Shown here one piece after another: positions 33,117-42,355 of a stretch of DNA of 64,000 bases. Made by a program: the position numbers and the translations under genes. A model generated the notes under the pieces. The model had not been told where the DNA came from. It ran no database searches and saw nothing but the letters and a program-made list of their open reading frames with translations. Source of the DNA: Sphingobacterium bovisgrunnientis (lineage in GTDB: Bacteria > Bacteroidota > Bacteroidia > Sphingobacteriales > Sphingobacteriaceae); assembly GCF_009829085.1 (NCBI RefSeq), contig NZ_WUQY01000007.1, positions 1-64,000 on the forward strand. The letters run 5' to 3'. Every line of letters begins with the position of its first letter. The stretch's first letter is position 1.

Positions 33117-33848
33117 CTAAATTTCTATAAATCCTTTTTCAACAGCATTTTCGTCTACGAATAATACCGAGTAATGTCTTGGCAAAAGCCATCCTATGGT
33201 ATTTGAAATAATTTCAAATTTTTTCTCGTCAGCAATTTGTGGAGGTGTAAAATTAAAAACCAAATCTTGCTTTACATCTTGCTCATTCTCATAATTACGT
33301 GCTATCATCATTGCTTTAGGCGTTTCGATTCCGGCATGCTTTAAGAATTCACGTAGTTGATTCTTAACATATTTTGGTAAAATTGAATCCGAAGGTGCAC
33401 CAACTAAGATTTGTTCGTCGGGTTGTATAACAATTTGTTCTTTATTATTGGAAAAAATGCTTTCATCCGAATAAAAAGTATCATTCAGTTCATAATTTAC
33501 AATATCACCATAAGTAAAAATCCAGTCTGGTCTCTCGTTTTGCGCATTAATCACAATTCCAAATCCCTGAGTAAGTATAGCGGGAAGCTGTTTATTAATT
33601 ACAAATGCTTGGAAGCTTTCGTCTGTTTTTACATTTTGAAGTTGTATATATGGGAATCCATCGCTAGCAATTACCACTTCTGGACTTCCTAATTTTAGGT
33701 TGGCTTGATCGATGGATTGAAGAAATCTTTCTACCCATTTTTCGTTGCGTTCTTCAAAAGGTACTTCTAATAATGAATTCAATATCACCGTCTTCTCTAA
33801 ATCGCCTAATCCAACTTCTGGATTATTCTCATTATTCGTTACACTCAT
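33117..33848 (-). CDS. Protein of unknown function, 243 aa
   Basis: Soluble, acidic, no signal peptide. The middle part (SPEVVIASDGFPYIQLQNV) and the C-terminal part (WLLPRHYSVLFVDENAVEKG) look alpha/beta. I recognise no domain. It is first in the unit with the DUF1080 lipoprotein and NUDIX genes, and divergent from the E1 dehydrogenase gene. Confidence 0.65.
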   Translation of the reverse strand: MSVTNNENNPEVGLGDLEKTVILNSLLEVPFEERNEKWVERFLQSIDQANLKLGSPEVVIASDGFPYIQLQNVKTDESFQAFVINKQLPAILTQGFGIVINAQNERPDWIFTYGDIVNYELNDTFYSDESIFSNNKEQIVIQPDEQILVGAPSDSILPKYVKNQLREFLKHAGIETPKAMMIARNYENEQDVKQDLVFNFTPPQIADEKKFEIISNTIGWLLPRHYSVLFVDENAVEKGFIEI

Positions 33849-33951
33849 ATTCTAATTTAATTCTTTAAGTTGTGCTTAAAAGTACATAATTCTTATCTAT
33901 ATTTTAGATGTAATATTAAATTATTGGCTATATTGTAAAGAGTTATTTTGC

Positions 33952-33959
33952 TACTTTTG
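33952..33959 (+). promoter_or_regulatory. -7 box candidate of the E1 dehydrogenase gene
   Basis: TACTTTTG fits TAnnTTTG, 20 bp before the start codon. The nearest TTG lies only 16 nt upstream, so the -33 element is imperfect. Confidence 0.4.
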
Positions 33960-33979
33960 TTGAACAAGAATATAAGTTA

Positions 33980-36400
33980 ATGATAGATACGAAACTGAAT
34001 ACACCAATGGATATCGCTGCTTCAAAGTTAAGTTATGATGATTTTCGTGAGATCATATTGAAAGACTATGAAGCTGCAGTTCAAAGTCGGTATGTAAGTT
34101 TACTAGGTAGAAAAGAAGTTCTTACAGGCAAAGCTAAGTTTGGGATTTTTGGTGATGGCAAAGAAGTAGCACAGATTGCTTTGGCAAAAGTTTTCAAAGA
34201 AGGAGACTGGCGGTCTGGTTATTACAGAGATCAGACATTGGCTTTTGTATCTGGAATTAGTACGCCATATCATTTTTTCTCTCAGTTGTATGCCAATCCT
34301 GATATAAAAGCAGATATATCTTCGGCAGGAAGACAGATGGTTGCCCATTTTTCAACGAATCTAACAGAAGATAATGGAAGTTGGAAAGACCAGACCAAAC
34401 AAAAAAATTCATTTTCGGATATTTCAACTACTGGTGGGCAAATGTCACGTACACTTGGATTGGGATTAGCTTCTAAATTATATAGAAATAATAAAGCATT
34501 AGATTACTTACGATATTTTTCACATAGTGGTAATGAGGTCGTGTTCTGTACGGTAGGTAATGCATCGACTTCCGAAGGGGTTTTTTGGGAAACTGTTAAT
34601 GCAGCTGGTGTGAAACAAATTCCAGCTGTCATTTCGATTTGGGATGATGGTTATGGTATTTCTGTACCAAATGATATTCAAACGACCAAAGCTGATATTT
34701 CAGAAGTCTTACGAGGTTTTCAACGTGATAATAGTCATTTTGGTTTCGAAATTTTTAAAGTAAAGGGTTGGGATTATGCCGGATTGTGTGAAACCTATGA
34801 AAGAGCAGCTAAAGTAGCGCGAGAAAAACATATTCCCTGTTTGGTGCATGTCACTGAAATGACTCAACCACAAGGACACAGCTCTTCAGGTTCGCATGAA
34901 CGCTATAAATCCCAAGAGAGATTGCAATGGGAACAAGAATTTGATTGTAATGTCAAACTGCGTAAATGGATAATAGATGCAGGAATTGCTTTGGATGATG
35001 AGTTGAAGCAGATTGAGTCATTGGCTAAAGATTATGTTCGTAAAGAACAAAAGCGTGCATGGACAGATTATCGAAAAGTAATACAAACTGAGTTGGACGA
35101 AGCTATTCATTATCTTTCTGAGCTTGATAATGAGATCGTTGAGCTTCCATTGAATATTTTAAAAAGTACTACAGAGCCTTCTTTAAAAGAAATTTATTCA
35201 ACAGTTCGGCAGGTTTTGCGAGATCTGCGTTTTGAGGATTCTACTGAGAAAGCAGCCTTATATACTTGGTATCAGGAAAAACTAAAATTAAACGAAGACC
35301 GCTACAACAGCAAATTGCATGTAGAAAATTCGTTTTCTCCACTTGAAGTAGAAATTATAGAACCTTCATATTCTGCAGATTCTCCTATTTTGGATGGGAG
35401 AGAGGTGCTCAACGCCTGTTTTGAAGCTAATTTCAAAAATGACGATCGCCTAGTTGCATTCGGTGAGGATGTCGGAAAAATTGGTGATGTTAATCAAGGA
35501 TTTGCAGGCTTACAAGATAAATTTGGCGATTTACGCATCTTCGACACTGGAATACGTGAATCAGCTATCATTGGAAAAGGAATTGGTTTGGCTGTAAGAG
35601 GTCTTCGTCCAATTGCGGAAATTCAATATTTAGACTATCTAATTTACGCATTACCTGTTTTGAGCGATGATTTAGCATCTTTGAGCTACAGAACAAAAGG
35701 TCAACAAAAAGCGCCGGTCATTATTCGCACACGTGGACATCGTTTGGAAGGAATTTGGCATTCTGGTTCTCCGATGACTGTTTTATTGGGAGCTTTGCGC
35801 GGCTTGCATATTTGTGTGCCACGTAATATGACGCAAGCTGCGGGTATGTATAATACGCTATTACGCGGAGATGATCCCGCAGTAGTAGTTGAATGTTTAA
35901 ACGGTTACCGTTTGAAAGAAAAAATGCCATCAAATGTTGGGGAATTTACGGTTCCTATCGGTGTTGCAGAGGTTATTCGTGACGGAGCAGATATTACGGT
36001 AGTTTCTTATGGTTCTACATTACGTCTGGTACAAGAGGCGGCAATGGAATTGGATAAAATTGGTATTTCGATTGAAATAGTGGATGTACAATGTCTACAA
36101 CCATTTGATCGTACGCAAGTATGTTTGGCTTCATTGCGCAAAACAAATAGAATTTTGGTTGTAGATGAGGATATGCCTGGTGGTGCCTCCGCATTTATTT
36201 TACAACAAATTCTAGAAGCTCAAAATGGGTATTACCATTTGGATAGCAAACCGAGAACTTTATCGGCTAAAGCGCATCGTCCACCTTACGGATCGGATGG
36301 AGACTATTTCACTAAACCGTCTGTTGATGATATTATTGAAACGGTGTATGAAATTATGAATGATGTAAATCCACAACAGTTTCCTAAGTACTTAGCCTAG
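33980..36400 (+). CDS. 2-oxoacid dehydrogenase E1, fused alpha and beta subunits, 806 aa
   Basis: A thiamine-diphosphate-dependent decarboxylase of the branched-chain or pyruvate type. Residues about 15-400 are the alpha part (GDGKEVAQIALAKVFKEGDW, YYRDQTLAF, the ThDP region GNASTSEGVFWETVN). About 460-800 is the beta part (FGEDVGKIGDVNQGF, GIRESAIIGKGIGLA, VDEDMPGGASAFI). The two are linked by a charged helical segment. No E2 or E3 gene is nearby, so it must be assembled with subunits encoded elsewhere. The fused form is common in Bacteroidota. Confidence 0.93.
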   Translation: MIDTKLNTPMDIAASKLSYDDFREIILKDYEAAVQSRYVSLLGRKEVLTGKAKFGIFGDGKEVAQIALAKVFKEGDWRSGYYRDQTLAFVSGISTPYHFFSQLYANPDIKADISSAGRQMVAHFSTNLTEDNGSWKDQTKQKNSFSDISTTGGQMSRTLGLGLASKLYRNNKALDYLRYFSHSGNEVVFCTVGNASTSEGVFWETVNAAGVKQIPAVISIWDDGYGISVPNDIQTTKADISEVLRGFQRDNSHFGFEIFKVKGWDYAGLCETYERAAKVAREKHIPCLVHVTEMTQPQGHSSSGSHERYKSQERLQWEQEFDCNVKLRKWIIDAGIALDDELKQIESLAKDYVRKEQKRAWTDYRKVIQTELDEAIHYLSELDNEIVELPLNILKSTTEPSLKEIYSTVRQVLRDLRFEDSTEKAALYTWYQEKLKLNEDRYNSKLHVENSFSPLEVEIIEPSYSADSPILDGREVLNACFEANFKNDDRLVAFGEDVGKIGDVNQGFAGLQDKFGDLRIFDTGIRESAIIGKGIGLAVRGLRPIAEIQYLDYLIYALPVLSDDLASLSYRTKGQQKAPVIIRTRGHRLEGIWHSGSPMTVLLGALRGLHICVPRNMTQAAGMYNTLLRGDDPAVVVECLNGYRLKEKMPSNVGEFTVPIGVAEVIRDGADITVVSYGSTLRLVQEAAMELDKIGISIEIVDVQCLQPFDRTQVCLASLRKTNRILVVDEDMPGGASAFILQQILEAQNGYYHLDSKPRTLSAKAHRPPYGSDGDYFTKPSVDDIIETVYEIMNDVNPQQFPKYLA

Positions 36401-36404
36401 AAGA

Positions 36405-37271
36405 CTACGTATTTGGATTTGAAAATATAGAAGCAGCACCGATTAATGCTGCTTTTTCAGCATATTGTGCTTTTGTAATTTTAAATGCGGAGAACTCATC
36501 ATTTGTAGCAATGTAATCCCAAGCTTTGGTTATATTTCCTCCAAAAATGAAGTGATTGCATGAGTGGATTTCACTAAAATAGGCTAAAAAATCTTTTAAG
36601 TGAATTCTATATTCTTGTATTAATTGCTCAAATGCGATTGTATCTTTATGATTTTCTATAATCTCTTTTAGACCTTTCTCTTGATTTCCTGTTAATTCTT
36701 TAAAACGTCGTGTAAACCAGCGTGTCACTAGATATTCTTCGAATATGGATTCTTTGTATTTTTCTTTCCAAAGATCCGCATCAAATGCTGTTTTTCCTTT
36801 TGACCATACAGCTGATCCCAAACCAGTGCCTAATGTAATTCCTAAAACTTTATTCTCCGATGAAAGATGCTGCGCATATATTTCGCCTTGTAAAAACGCC
36901 GCTGCATCATTGATGTATTTAATTTCCAAATTTTGAAGTTGCAATTCAGTCAAAATGCCTTCAGTCGTATTAAGTTTGTAAATAGCATCATACTTGTCCT
37001 GATTTTTCATTAAGGAAATACCACCCTCATAATCAAAAGGTCCAGGCATCGCTATTCCAATATGCTTAATTATTCCATCAAATTTATCTAGAGAAGATTT
37101 TATATTACCAGCCCATCCTTGAAAAATCGATTTAGCATTTGAAGACGAATTAATATGCGCGCGAGTTAGTGTATATGATAAAATTTCCCAATTTTGGGTA
37201 TTAACAATAGCAGAAGTAATATGAGTTCCACCAATGTCACACGCTAAAATAAAAGAAGGGGCTTCTGACAT
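36405..37271 (-). CDS. ROK-family kinase-like protein, 288 aa
   Basis: Sugar-kinase/regulator superfamily. The phosphate loop ACDIGGTHITSAIV is at about 10-23, and LGITLGTGLGSAVWSKGK near 143-160 is the second ATP motif. The Cys-rich zinc motif (CxCGxxGC) of many ROK proteins is absent, and no DNA-binding domain is present, so it is probably an enzyme such as a glucokinase rather than a repressor. The catalytic Asp is likely in YINDAAAFLQGE. Convergent with the E1 gene, 4 bp apart. Confidence 0.85.
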   Translation of the reverse strand: MSEAPSFILACDIGGTHITSAIVNTQNWEILSYTLTRAHINSSSNAKSIFQGWAGNIKSSLDKFDGIIKHIGIAMPGPFDYEGGISLMKNQDKYDAIYKLNTTEGILTELQLQNLEIKYINDAAAFLQGEIYAQHLSSENKVLGITLGTGLGSAVWSKGKTAFDADLWKEKYKESIFEEYLVTRWFTRRFKELTGNQEKGLKEIIENHKDTIAFEQLIQEYRIHLKDFLAYFSEIHSCNHFIFGGNITKAWDYIATNDEFSAFKITKAQYAEKAALIGAASIFSNPNT

Positions 37272-37356
37272 AATTGCAATTAGATTAACTTAGTTATGAT
37301 CCAAAGATATGTTTTCTTATTAAATTTTGAATATAAAATTTTTAATAAGTTAAATT

Positions 37357-37659
37357 TTAATTACATAGGCTGCGATCCACGTAGGTTTTACCACCGTTTC
37401 TATTTATATAATAGCAGCCTCCTCGAGGACCACGTATATAGGTTCTGCCTGAATTATTCGTTGAATTACTTCTAAAAGTTTGAATTTTATTATTGGAAGA
37501 AGAGGGATTACTCGAAATTGATTTACTATTCACGTATTCCCAAGTGCCATTGGATCGAAGTAATACTTTCTTTCCATCTTTCGTTGTGGCATATTGCTCT
37601 TGAGCTTGCACAACGAAAAATAGCATAAAGCTAAGAAAGGTGATGAATAAAGATTTCAT
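37357..37659 (-). CDS. Small secreted protein with two short repeat-like motifs, 100 aa
   Basis: A signal peptide ends near residue 19 (AQEQY). The mature protein has a TKDGKKVLLRSNGTWEYV stretch, seen in many secreted Bacteroidota proteins, a Ser-rich linker, and a basic C-terminal RGPRGGCYYINRNGGKTYVD block resembling a PBCV basic adaptor domain. No enzymatic motif. Role unknown, probably periplasmic or surface. Convergent layouts are absent; aroC lies upstream on the same strand. Confidence 0.75.
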   Translation of the reverse strand: MKSLFITFLSFMLFFVVQAQEQYATTKDGKKVLLRSNGTWEYVNSKSISSNPSSSNNKIQTFRSNSTNNSGRTYIRGPRGGCYYINRNGGKTYVDRSLCN

Positions 37660-37678
37660 AGGTAATAAAAGGTTAAAT

Positions 37679-37702
37679 AGTTTCCGTGAAAATACGGAAA
37701 CT
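37679..37702 (-). terminator. Hairpin at the end of the aro operon
   Basis: AGTTTCCGT pairs with ACGGAAACT around a 6-nt loop, four bp beyond the aroC stop codon. The T-run is short. Confidence 0.65.
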
Positions 37703-37705
37703 ATT

Positions 37706-38797
37706 TTAAATATTTGTATAAGCTCTTTGCTTCAACAATTGGTCTGCAATAACTAAAGCTGCCATTGCTTCAACAATTATTACCGCACGAGGAACTACAC
37801 ATGGGTCGTGTCTTCCTTTGCCCGAAATGGTTGTTTCTTCGCCTGCTTGGTTCAAGGTATTTTGATCACGCATAATAGTTGCTACAGCTTTGAAAGCTAC
37901 TTTGAATGTGATATCCATACCATTAGAAATACCTCCCTGTATACCTCCTGAGAAGTTAGTTTTGGTCACTACCTTGTCGTTTTCAGTAATGAAAATATCA
38001 TTGTGTTCAGAACCTTGCATTCTCGAACCTTCAAATCCAGAACCGTATTCAAATCCATGAACGGCATTAATGCTCAACATAGCTTTGCCTAATTCCGCAT
38101 GTAATCTGTCAAATACAGGTTCGCCCAATCCTGCAGGCACACCTCTAATAATAGTAGAAATACGTCCACCAACAGTATCGCCATTTTTGCGGATATTATC
38201 AATGAAATCAATCATTTCATTGGCAGTTGCGGGATCAGCACAACGAGCGATATTCGATTCACGTGTTTCTAACAAAGCGTTCAAATCCGAAGAATCCACA
38301 TTTGGTGCTTCAATTTGACCTACTCCAGAGACATGCGCAAAAATCTCAATACCCTGTTGTTTTAAAAATAACTTGGCGATAGCACCTGCCGCTACACGAG
38401 CTGCTGTTTCTCGTGCTGAAGAACGACCTCCACCTCTGTAATCACGAATTCCATATTTCATTTGATATGTGTAATCGGCATGCGAAGGACGGAATTTATC
38501 TGAGATATGAGAGTAATCTTTAGAACGTTGGTCTTCGTTGGGAATCACAATCGAAATTGGTGTACCTGTAGATTTTCCTTCGAAAACTCCTGATAAAATT
38601 TGCGCGGTATCGCTTTCTTTGCGTTGTGTTGTGATTTTTGATTGACCAGGCTTGCGTTTATCCAATTCAGATTGAATAAATGCTTCGTCAATTTCAATAT
38701 TTGAGGGGCAACCATCTACAATAACGCCAATTGCTTTGCCATGGGACTCACCAAATGTGGTTATTCTAAATAAATCGCCGAATGAATTTCCTGCCAT
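37706..38797 (-). CDS. aroC: Chorismate synthase, 363 aa
   Basis: Converts EPSP to chorismate with reduced FMN, the last step of the shikimate pathway. The signature [16 protein letters not shown] lies near 16-31, with [21 protein letters not shown] (about 119-139, two of the motifs joined) and the C-terminal [20 protein letters not shown] also conserved. Full length. Last gene of the aromatic operon, separated from aroA by a ~90-bp repeat. Confidence 0.97.
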   Translation of the reverse strand: MAGNSFGDLFRITTFGESHGKAIGVIVDGCPSNIEIDEAFIQSELDKRKPGQSKITTQRKESDTAQILSGVFEGKSTGTPISIVIPNEDQRSKDYSHISDKFRPSHADYTYQMKYGIRDYRGGGRSSARETAARVAAGAIAKLFLKQQGIEIFAHVSGVGQIEAPNVDSSDLNALLETRESNIARCADPATANEMIDFIDNIRKNGDTVGGRISTIIRGVPAGLGEPVFDRLHAELGKAMLSINAVHGFEYGSGFEGSRMQGSEHNDIFITENDKVVTKTNFSGGIQGGISNGMDITFKVAFKAVATIMRDQNTLNQAGEETTISGKGRHDPCVVPRAVIIVEAMAALVIADQLLKQRAYTNI

Positions 38798-38851
38798 AAT
38801 TTGATTTTAGTAGCGTAAATATACTATTTGCCGACTAATAATTTTACATCC

Positions 38852-38941
38852 TGTCATTCCGACGTTAGAAGAAATCTATGCAATTAACAGTTATCCTTTC
38901 TGATAGATTTCTCATTATTTTGAAGCTCGTTCAAAATGACA
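38852..38941. repeat. Intergenic repeat with inverted ends (REP- or MITE-like)
   Basis: A 90-bp element starts with TGTCATTCCGAC and ends with the near-complement CAAAATGACA. AGAAATCT and AGATTTCT form an inner pair. The layout and end sequences resemble palindromic intergenic repeats scattered in many Bacteroidota genomes. Only one copy is in this window, so repeat status is inferred from its structure. Confidence 0.6.
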
Positions 38942-38953
38942 ATCAGCGTTATT

Positions 38954-40204
38954 TTAATCTGCTATGGAAAAACCTTGTGCTGTTAAATGATCCCAATACA
39001 TTGGATATGATTTTTCAACCACGTGTGGTTCTTCTATTTGGATTTCTTTGAAAACTAAAGCCAAAGGTGCAAATGCCATTGCCATTCTATGGTCTTCGTA
39101 CGTCGCTATCGAAATTGCTTCAGGCTCTTGTACATTATCGGTATTCAAATGATAAACTTCATTATCTTCTGTAAATGTAGCTCCAAATTTTCCGATTTCA
39201 TTTTGCAATGCAGCGATACGGTCTGTTTCTTTAATTTTCAAGGTTTCTAAACCTGTAAAAGATACATTGCGTTTCAAAACAGCGGCAACAACAACTACAG
39301 TTTGCGCTAAATCAGGACATTCTTTCAAATCAAATAACGTTTTATCCGATTGTAAAGCTGTTTTCTGGAGCAAAATTCCTTTTTCTTCGAAAGTCGTTTT
39401 CACGCCAAAATGTTCCATGATTTCAGAGATCGCGATATCACCTTGCAGACTGTTTTTCTTCAATCCTGGAAGTCTGACTTCAGCTTCTTCAGCCAAGGCA
39501 ACCATAGCATACCAGTATGAAGCTGCGCTCCAGTCTGGTTCTACGTAAATCGTTGCTTCTTTCGCCTCTTGTGGAAGAATTTGAATATTATTGCCTTCCC
39601 AAGTGTGTTGAATACCCGCTTCAGCAAGCATATTTAAGGTCATTGTTACATAAGGACGCGATGTCAATTCCCCTTCAATTTCAATAGTCAAACCTTTTTT
39701 CAAAGATGACGCTATCAATAGGAGCGAAGAGATGTATTGACTACTTACATCGCCTTTGATGCTTACTTTATCTTTGCCTTGAAATAATTTGCCTTCAATA
39801 TGTAAAGGAGGATAGCCTGTTTTCTTGACATAATGCACATCCGCACCAATAGTCTTCAATGCATCCACTAAAATACCAATCGGACGTTGTTGCATACGTT
39901 CTGAACCAGTCAGTATAAAATCACCCGGAATCAGATTCAAATAGGACGTCATAAAACGCATCGCAGTTCCAGCTGGACCTATGTCAATTGTTTTTTGACC
40001 TTCGCCTTCTGCGTTTGCATCTTTTATGGCTCTTGTCAATAATACAGTATCATCAGCTTCCGAAAGATTTTCAATAGAAACTTTGCCTTTACTTAATGCT
40101 TGTATAATAAGAGCACGGTTGCTCTCTGACTTAGAGCCAGTAAGTTGTACCGTGCCACTTAATTTTTTTGTTGAATGAGATAGCTTAATGCTTGTTTGAC
40201 TCAT
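38954..40204 (-). CDS. aroA: EPSP synthase (3-phosphoshikimate 1-carboxyvinyltransferase), 416 aa
   Basis: Adds phosphoenolpyruvate to shikimate-3-phosphate. Motifs: GSKSESNRALI (about 23-33), NIGPAGTAMRFMTSYL-like PEP loop (IGPAGTAMRFMTSYL near 75), DWSAASYWYAM, KETDRIAALQNEIGKFG and DHRMAMAFAPLAL near the end. It overlaps the preceding DAHP synthase gene by one base, so the two are coupled. It is followed by a repeat and aroC. Confidence 0.96.
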   Translation of the reverse strand: MSQTSIKLSHSTKKLSGTVQLTGSKSESNRALIIQALSKGKVSIENLSEADDTVLLTRAIKDANAEGEGQKTIDIGPAGTAMRFMTSYLNLIPGDFILTGSERMQQRPIGILVDALKTIGADVHYVKKTGYPPLHIEGKLFQGKDKVSIKGDVSSQYISSLLLIASSLKKGLTIEIEGELTSRPYVTMTLNMLAEAGIQHTWEGNNIQILPQEAKEATIYVEPDWSAASYWYAMVALAEEAEVRLPGLKKNSLQGDIAISEIMEHFGVKTTFEEKGILLQKTALQSDKTLFDLKECPDLAQTVVVVAAVLKRNVSFTGLETLKIKETDRIAALQNEIGKFGATFTEDNEVYHLNTDNVQEPEAISIATYEDHRMAMAFAPLALVFKEIQIEEPHVVEKSYPMYWDHLTAQGFSIAD

Positions 40205-41316
40205 TATGCCTCCGTAGCTGTATTAACGTTCATAATCTCATTTTGCTTGCGGATTGACTCATTGTGCAATAACTCTAAGTATTTCACTGAGAAATCTTCA
40301 CCCAAATTTAATGCTTTAGCTAATTGAACACGTTTTTGAATAATTTCATCCCAACGAGAAACTTGTAAAATAGTAACATTGTTATCACGTTTGTATTCGC
40401 CGATTTTCTCCGCTACTTTCATACGATCACCAATTAACTTTAAGATTTGGTCATCCAATTTGTCAATTTGTGAACGTAATTCTGCTAATTTATCAGAGAA
40501 AGCAGGGTCTGCAGATTCAGGTTGACGGTATGATAGATTATCTAACAATTCTGCTAAAGCAGCAGGCGTAACTTGTTGTTTTGCATCTGTCCAAGCTACT
40601 GAAGGATCGATGTGTGATTCGATGATGAAACCTTGCATATCCATATCCATTGCTTTTTGCGCAACGTAAGGAATCAATTCACGGTTACCACAGATGTGGC
40701 TAGGATCATTGATAATAGGTAATTCTGGAGCGATTGTTTTCAATTGAATCGCTAAATCCCACATTGGTTCATTACGGAAAGCAGTTTTTTCGTATGATGA
40801 GAAACCGCGGTGGATAGCAGCAATTTTCTTGATTCCAGCACCATTAACACGCTCTAATGCACCAATCCATAGCGACAAATCTGGGTTGACAGGGTTTTTA
40901 ACAATAACTGGAACATCTTTACCGTATGCTTTGATCGCATCAGCAATTTCTTGAACAGTGAATGGGTTTGCTGTCGAACGCGCACCAATCCATAAGATAT
41001 CAACGCCAGAATCTAGCGCTTCTTTTACGTGTTGAGCTGTTGCAACCTCAGTCGCAGTTAATAGACCAGTTTCTTCTTTTGCACGTTTCAACCATTCTAA
41101 TCCAATACTTCCGATACCTTCAAATTCTCCTGGACGTGTACGTGGTTTCCAAATACCTGCACGTAATACATGAACTTTACCTGTATTTGCTAGTAAGTGT
41201 GCTGTAGATAATAATTGCTCTTCAGTCTCTGCACTACATGGACCTGATATAATTAATGGTTTACCGTCTGTATTTATCCAAGAATTTAATGGTTGGATTT
41301 CTAATGAATGTTTCAT
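40204..41316 (-). CDS. Bifunctional DAHP synthase / chorismate mutase, 370 aa
   Basis: The first ~260 residues are a class I (KDO8P-synthase-like) DAHP synthase: ISGPCSAETEEQL near 22-34, IWIGARSTANPFTVQE and NDPSHICGNRE. Residues about 275-360 form an AroQ-type chorismate mutase (ELRSQIDKLDDQILKLIGDRMKVAEKIGEYKRDN). The fusion couples entry into the shikimate pathway with the branch to prephenate and is common in Bacteroidota. It follows pheA by 54 bp and overlaps aroA, in one operon controlled by the attenuator in front of pheA. Confidence 0.95.
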   Translation of the reverse strand: MKHSLEIQPLNSWINTDGKPLIISGPCSAETEEQLLSTAHLLANTGKVHVLRAGIWKPRTRPGEFEGIGSIGLEWLKRAKEETGLLTATEVATAQHVKEALDSGVDILWIGARSTANPFTVQEIADAIKAYGKDVPVIVKNPVNPDLSLWIGALERVNGAGIKKIAAIHRGFSSYEKTAFRNEPMWDLAIQLKTIAPELPIINDPSHICGNRELIPYVAQKAMDMDMQGFIIESHIDPSVAWTDAKQQVTPAALAELLDNLSYRQPESADPAFSDKLAELRSQIDKLDDQILKLIGDRMKVAEKIGEYKRDNNVTILQVSRWDEIIQKRVQLAKALNLGEDFSVKYLELLHNESIRKQNEIMNVNTATEA

Positions 41317-41370
41317 TTTTATTTCAATTTTTTTATTTACAATTTGATTAGTTACGCTGATATGTTTGTG

Positions 41371-42195
41371 TTATACTTTTTCGTTTTTAATGTATTCGCC
41401 CATGATACTAAAATTCACCGTATGCTTCAGTACTTTGCGAATGGCTGCATCGAAGTCTGATTGTTTTTTCCATTCTACATCGACATAGAAATCATATTCA
41501 TTGCGACGACCGACTACTGGCATCGATTGGATTTTGCTCAGATTTACATTTTGTTCTGCGAAACATTGTAATACAGCAGCTAATGAACCAACTGCATTAC
41601 CTGTTTGAAATGATAAAGAAGCTTTATTCGCATTTTTCTGTTCTACTACTTCGTTTGCTAGAATAAGAAAACGCGTTGCATTTTTTTTATGTGTCTCAAT
41701 TCTCTTTTCTAAAATATTAAGACCATAGATTTTAGCTGCATATTCACTTGCGATAGCTGCTGTTGAAGTCAATTTATCTTCTGCAATTTTCTTAGCACAG
41801 CCCGCAGTATCCATTCCTTCTTTAATTGTCCATTCTGGGTGTTCTCCCAAAAACTCATCGCATTGACGGATTGCAATAGGGTGGGACTCCACAGTTTGAA
41901 TGTCACTCAACTTCACGCCTGGCAAAGCCAAAAGATTTTGTTGAATATTCAGATGTACTTCACCGATAATGTGGAATCTGTAATCTCTCAACAGATTGTA
42001 ATTCGGTAGGATACTTCCTGCAATGGAATTTTCGATTGCCATTACCACATAATCTGCTTTACCTTGTTTAAGCATTTCGCAGGTTTGTTTGAAAGAACCA
42101 CACTCAATTGTTTCGATATCTTGACCGAAATATTTGTAAGCAGCTTCTTCGTGGAATGATGCTTTAACACCTTGAATTGCAATTTTTATACTCAT
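41371..42195 (-). CDS. pheA: Prephenate dehydratase, 274 aa
   Basis: Converts prephenate to phenylpyruvate. The catalytic domain (1-180) carries the TRF motif (KKNATRFLIL, 174-176). A C-terminal ACT domain (about 190-270) has NLSKIQSMPVVG, in which the Phe-binding ESRP of classical enzymes reads QSMP (223-226). I place the start at ATG 42195 (MSIKIAIQG), because a longer frame from 42234 would begin inside the attenuator terminator. First structural gene of the operon, with the mutase activity supplied by the next gene. Confidence 0.93.
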   Translation of the reverse strand: MSIKIAIQGVKASFHEEAAYKYFGQDIETIECGSFKQTCEMLKQGKADYVVMAIENSIAGSILPNYNLLRDYRFHIIGEVHLNIQQNLLALPGVKLSDIQTVESHPIAIRQCDEFLGEHPEWTIKEGMDTAGCAKKIAEDKLTSTAAIASEYAAKIYGLNILEKRIETHKKNATRFLILANEVVEQKNANKASLSFQTGNAVGSLAAVLQCFAEQNVNLSKIQSMPVVGRRNEYDFYVDVEWKKQSDFDAAIRKVLKHTVNFSIMGEYIKNEKV

Positions 42196-42212
42196 GTTGT
42201 TTTTATGTTCAC

Positions 42213-42244
42213 AAAAAAAAGTCCCAGTTTTCAAACCGGGACTT
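42213..42244 (-). terminator. Attenuator terminator of the phe/aro operon
   Basis: On the minus strand AAGTCCCGGTT pairs with AACTGGGACTT (11 bp, one G-T pair) around a TGAA loop, followed by an uninterrupted run of T (eight on the minus strand). It lies 17 bp before the pheA start and after the leader ORF. AGCTGGGAC in the leader (42286-42278) can pair with the 5' arm instead, so the two structures exclude each other. Confidence 0.9.
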
Positions 42245-42271
42245 AGTAGTTATGTTTTAACAATTACACAA

Positions 42272-42337
42272 TTAGTTGTCCCAGCTCTTATTGCTAAAAT
42301 AAAAGAAGTTAAAATAATATGTGTTAAAGTTTTTCAT
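42272..42337 (-). CDS. Leader peptide of the phe/aro operon, 21 aa
   Basis: A 21-codon ORF begins at ATG 42337 and ends at TAA 42272. Residues 4-14 are FNTYYFNFFYF: five Phe and three Tyr in eleven codons; Trp is at 19. It is followed by a terminator before pheA, and its codons 18-20 (AGC TGG GAC) overlap the antiterminator strand. This is the layout of a classical amino-acid leader peptide: ribosome stalling on Phe or Tyr codons when charged tRNA is scarce would free the antiterminator strand. Translation is inferred. Confidence 0.88.
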   Translation of the reverse strand: MKNFNTYYFNFFYFSNKSWDN

Positions 42338-42355
42338 GTTCTCGTTTTGATATTC

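Noticed and set aside
42196-42234. Longer pheA frame starting at 42234
   Set aside because: Its first 13 codons lie in the attenuator terminator and its T-run; MSIKIAIQG at 42195 matches the family N-terminus.
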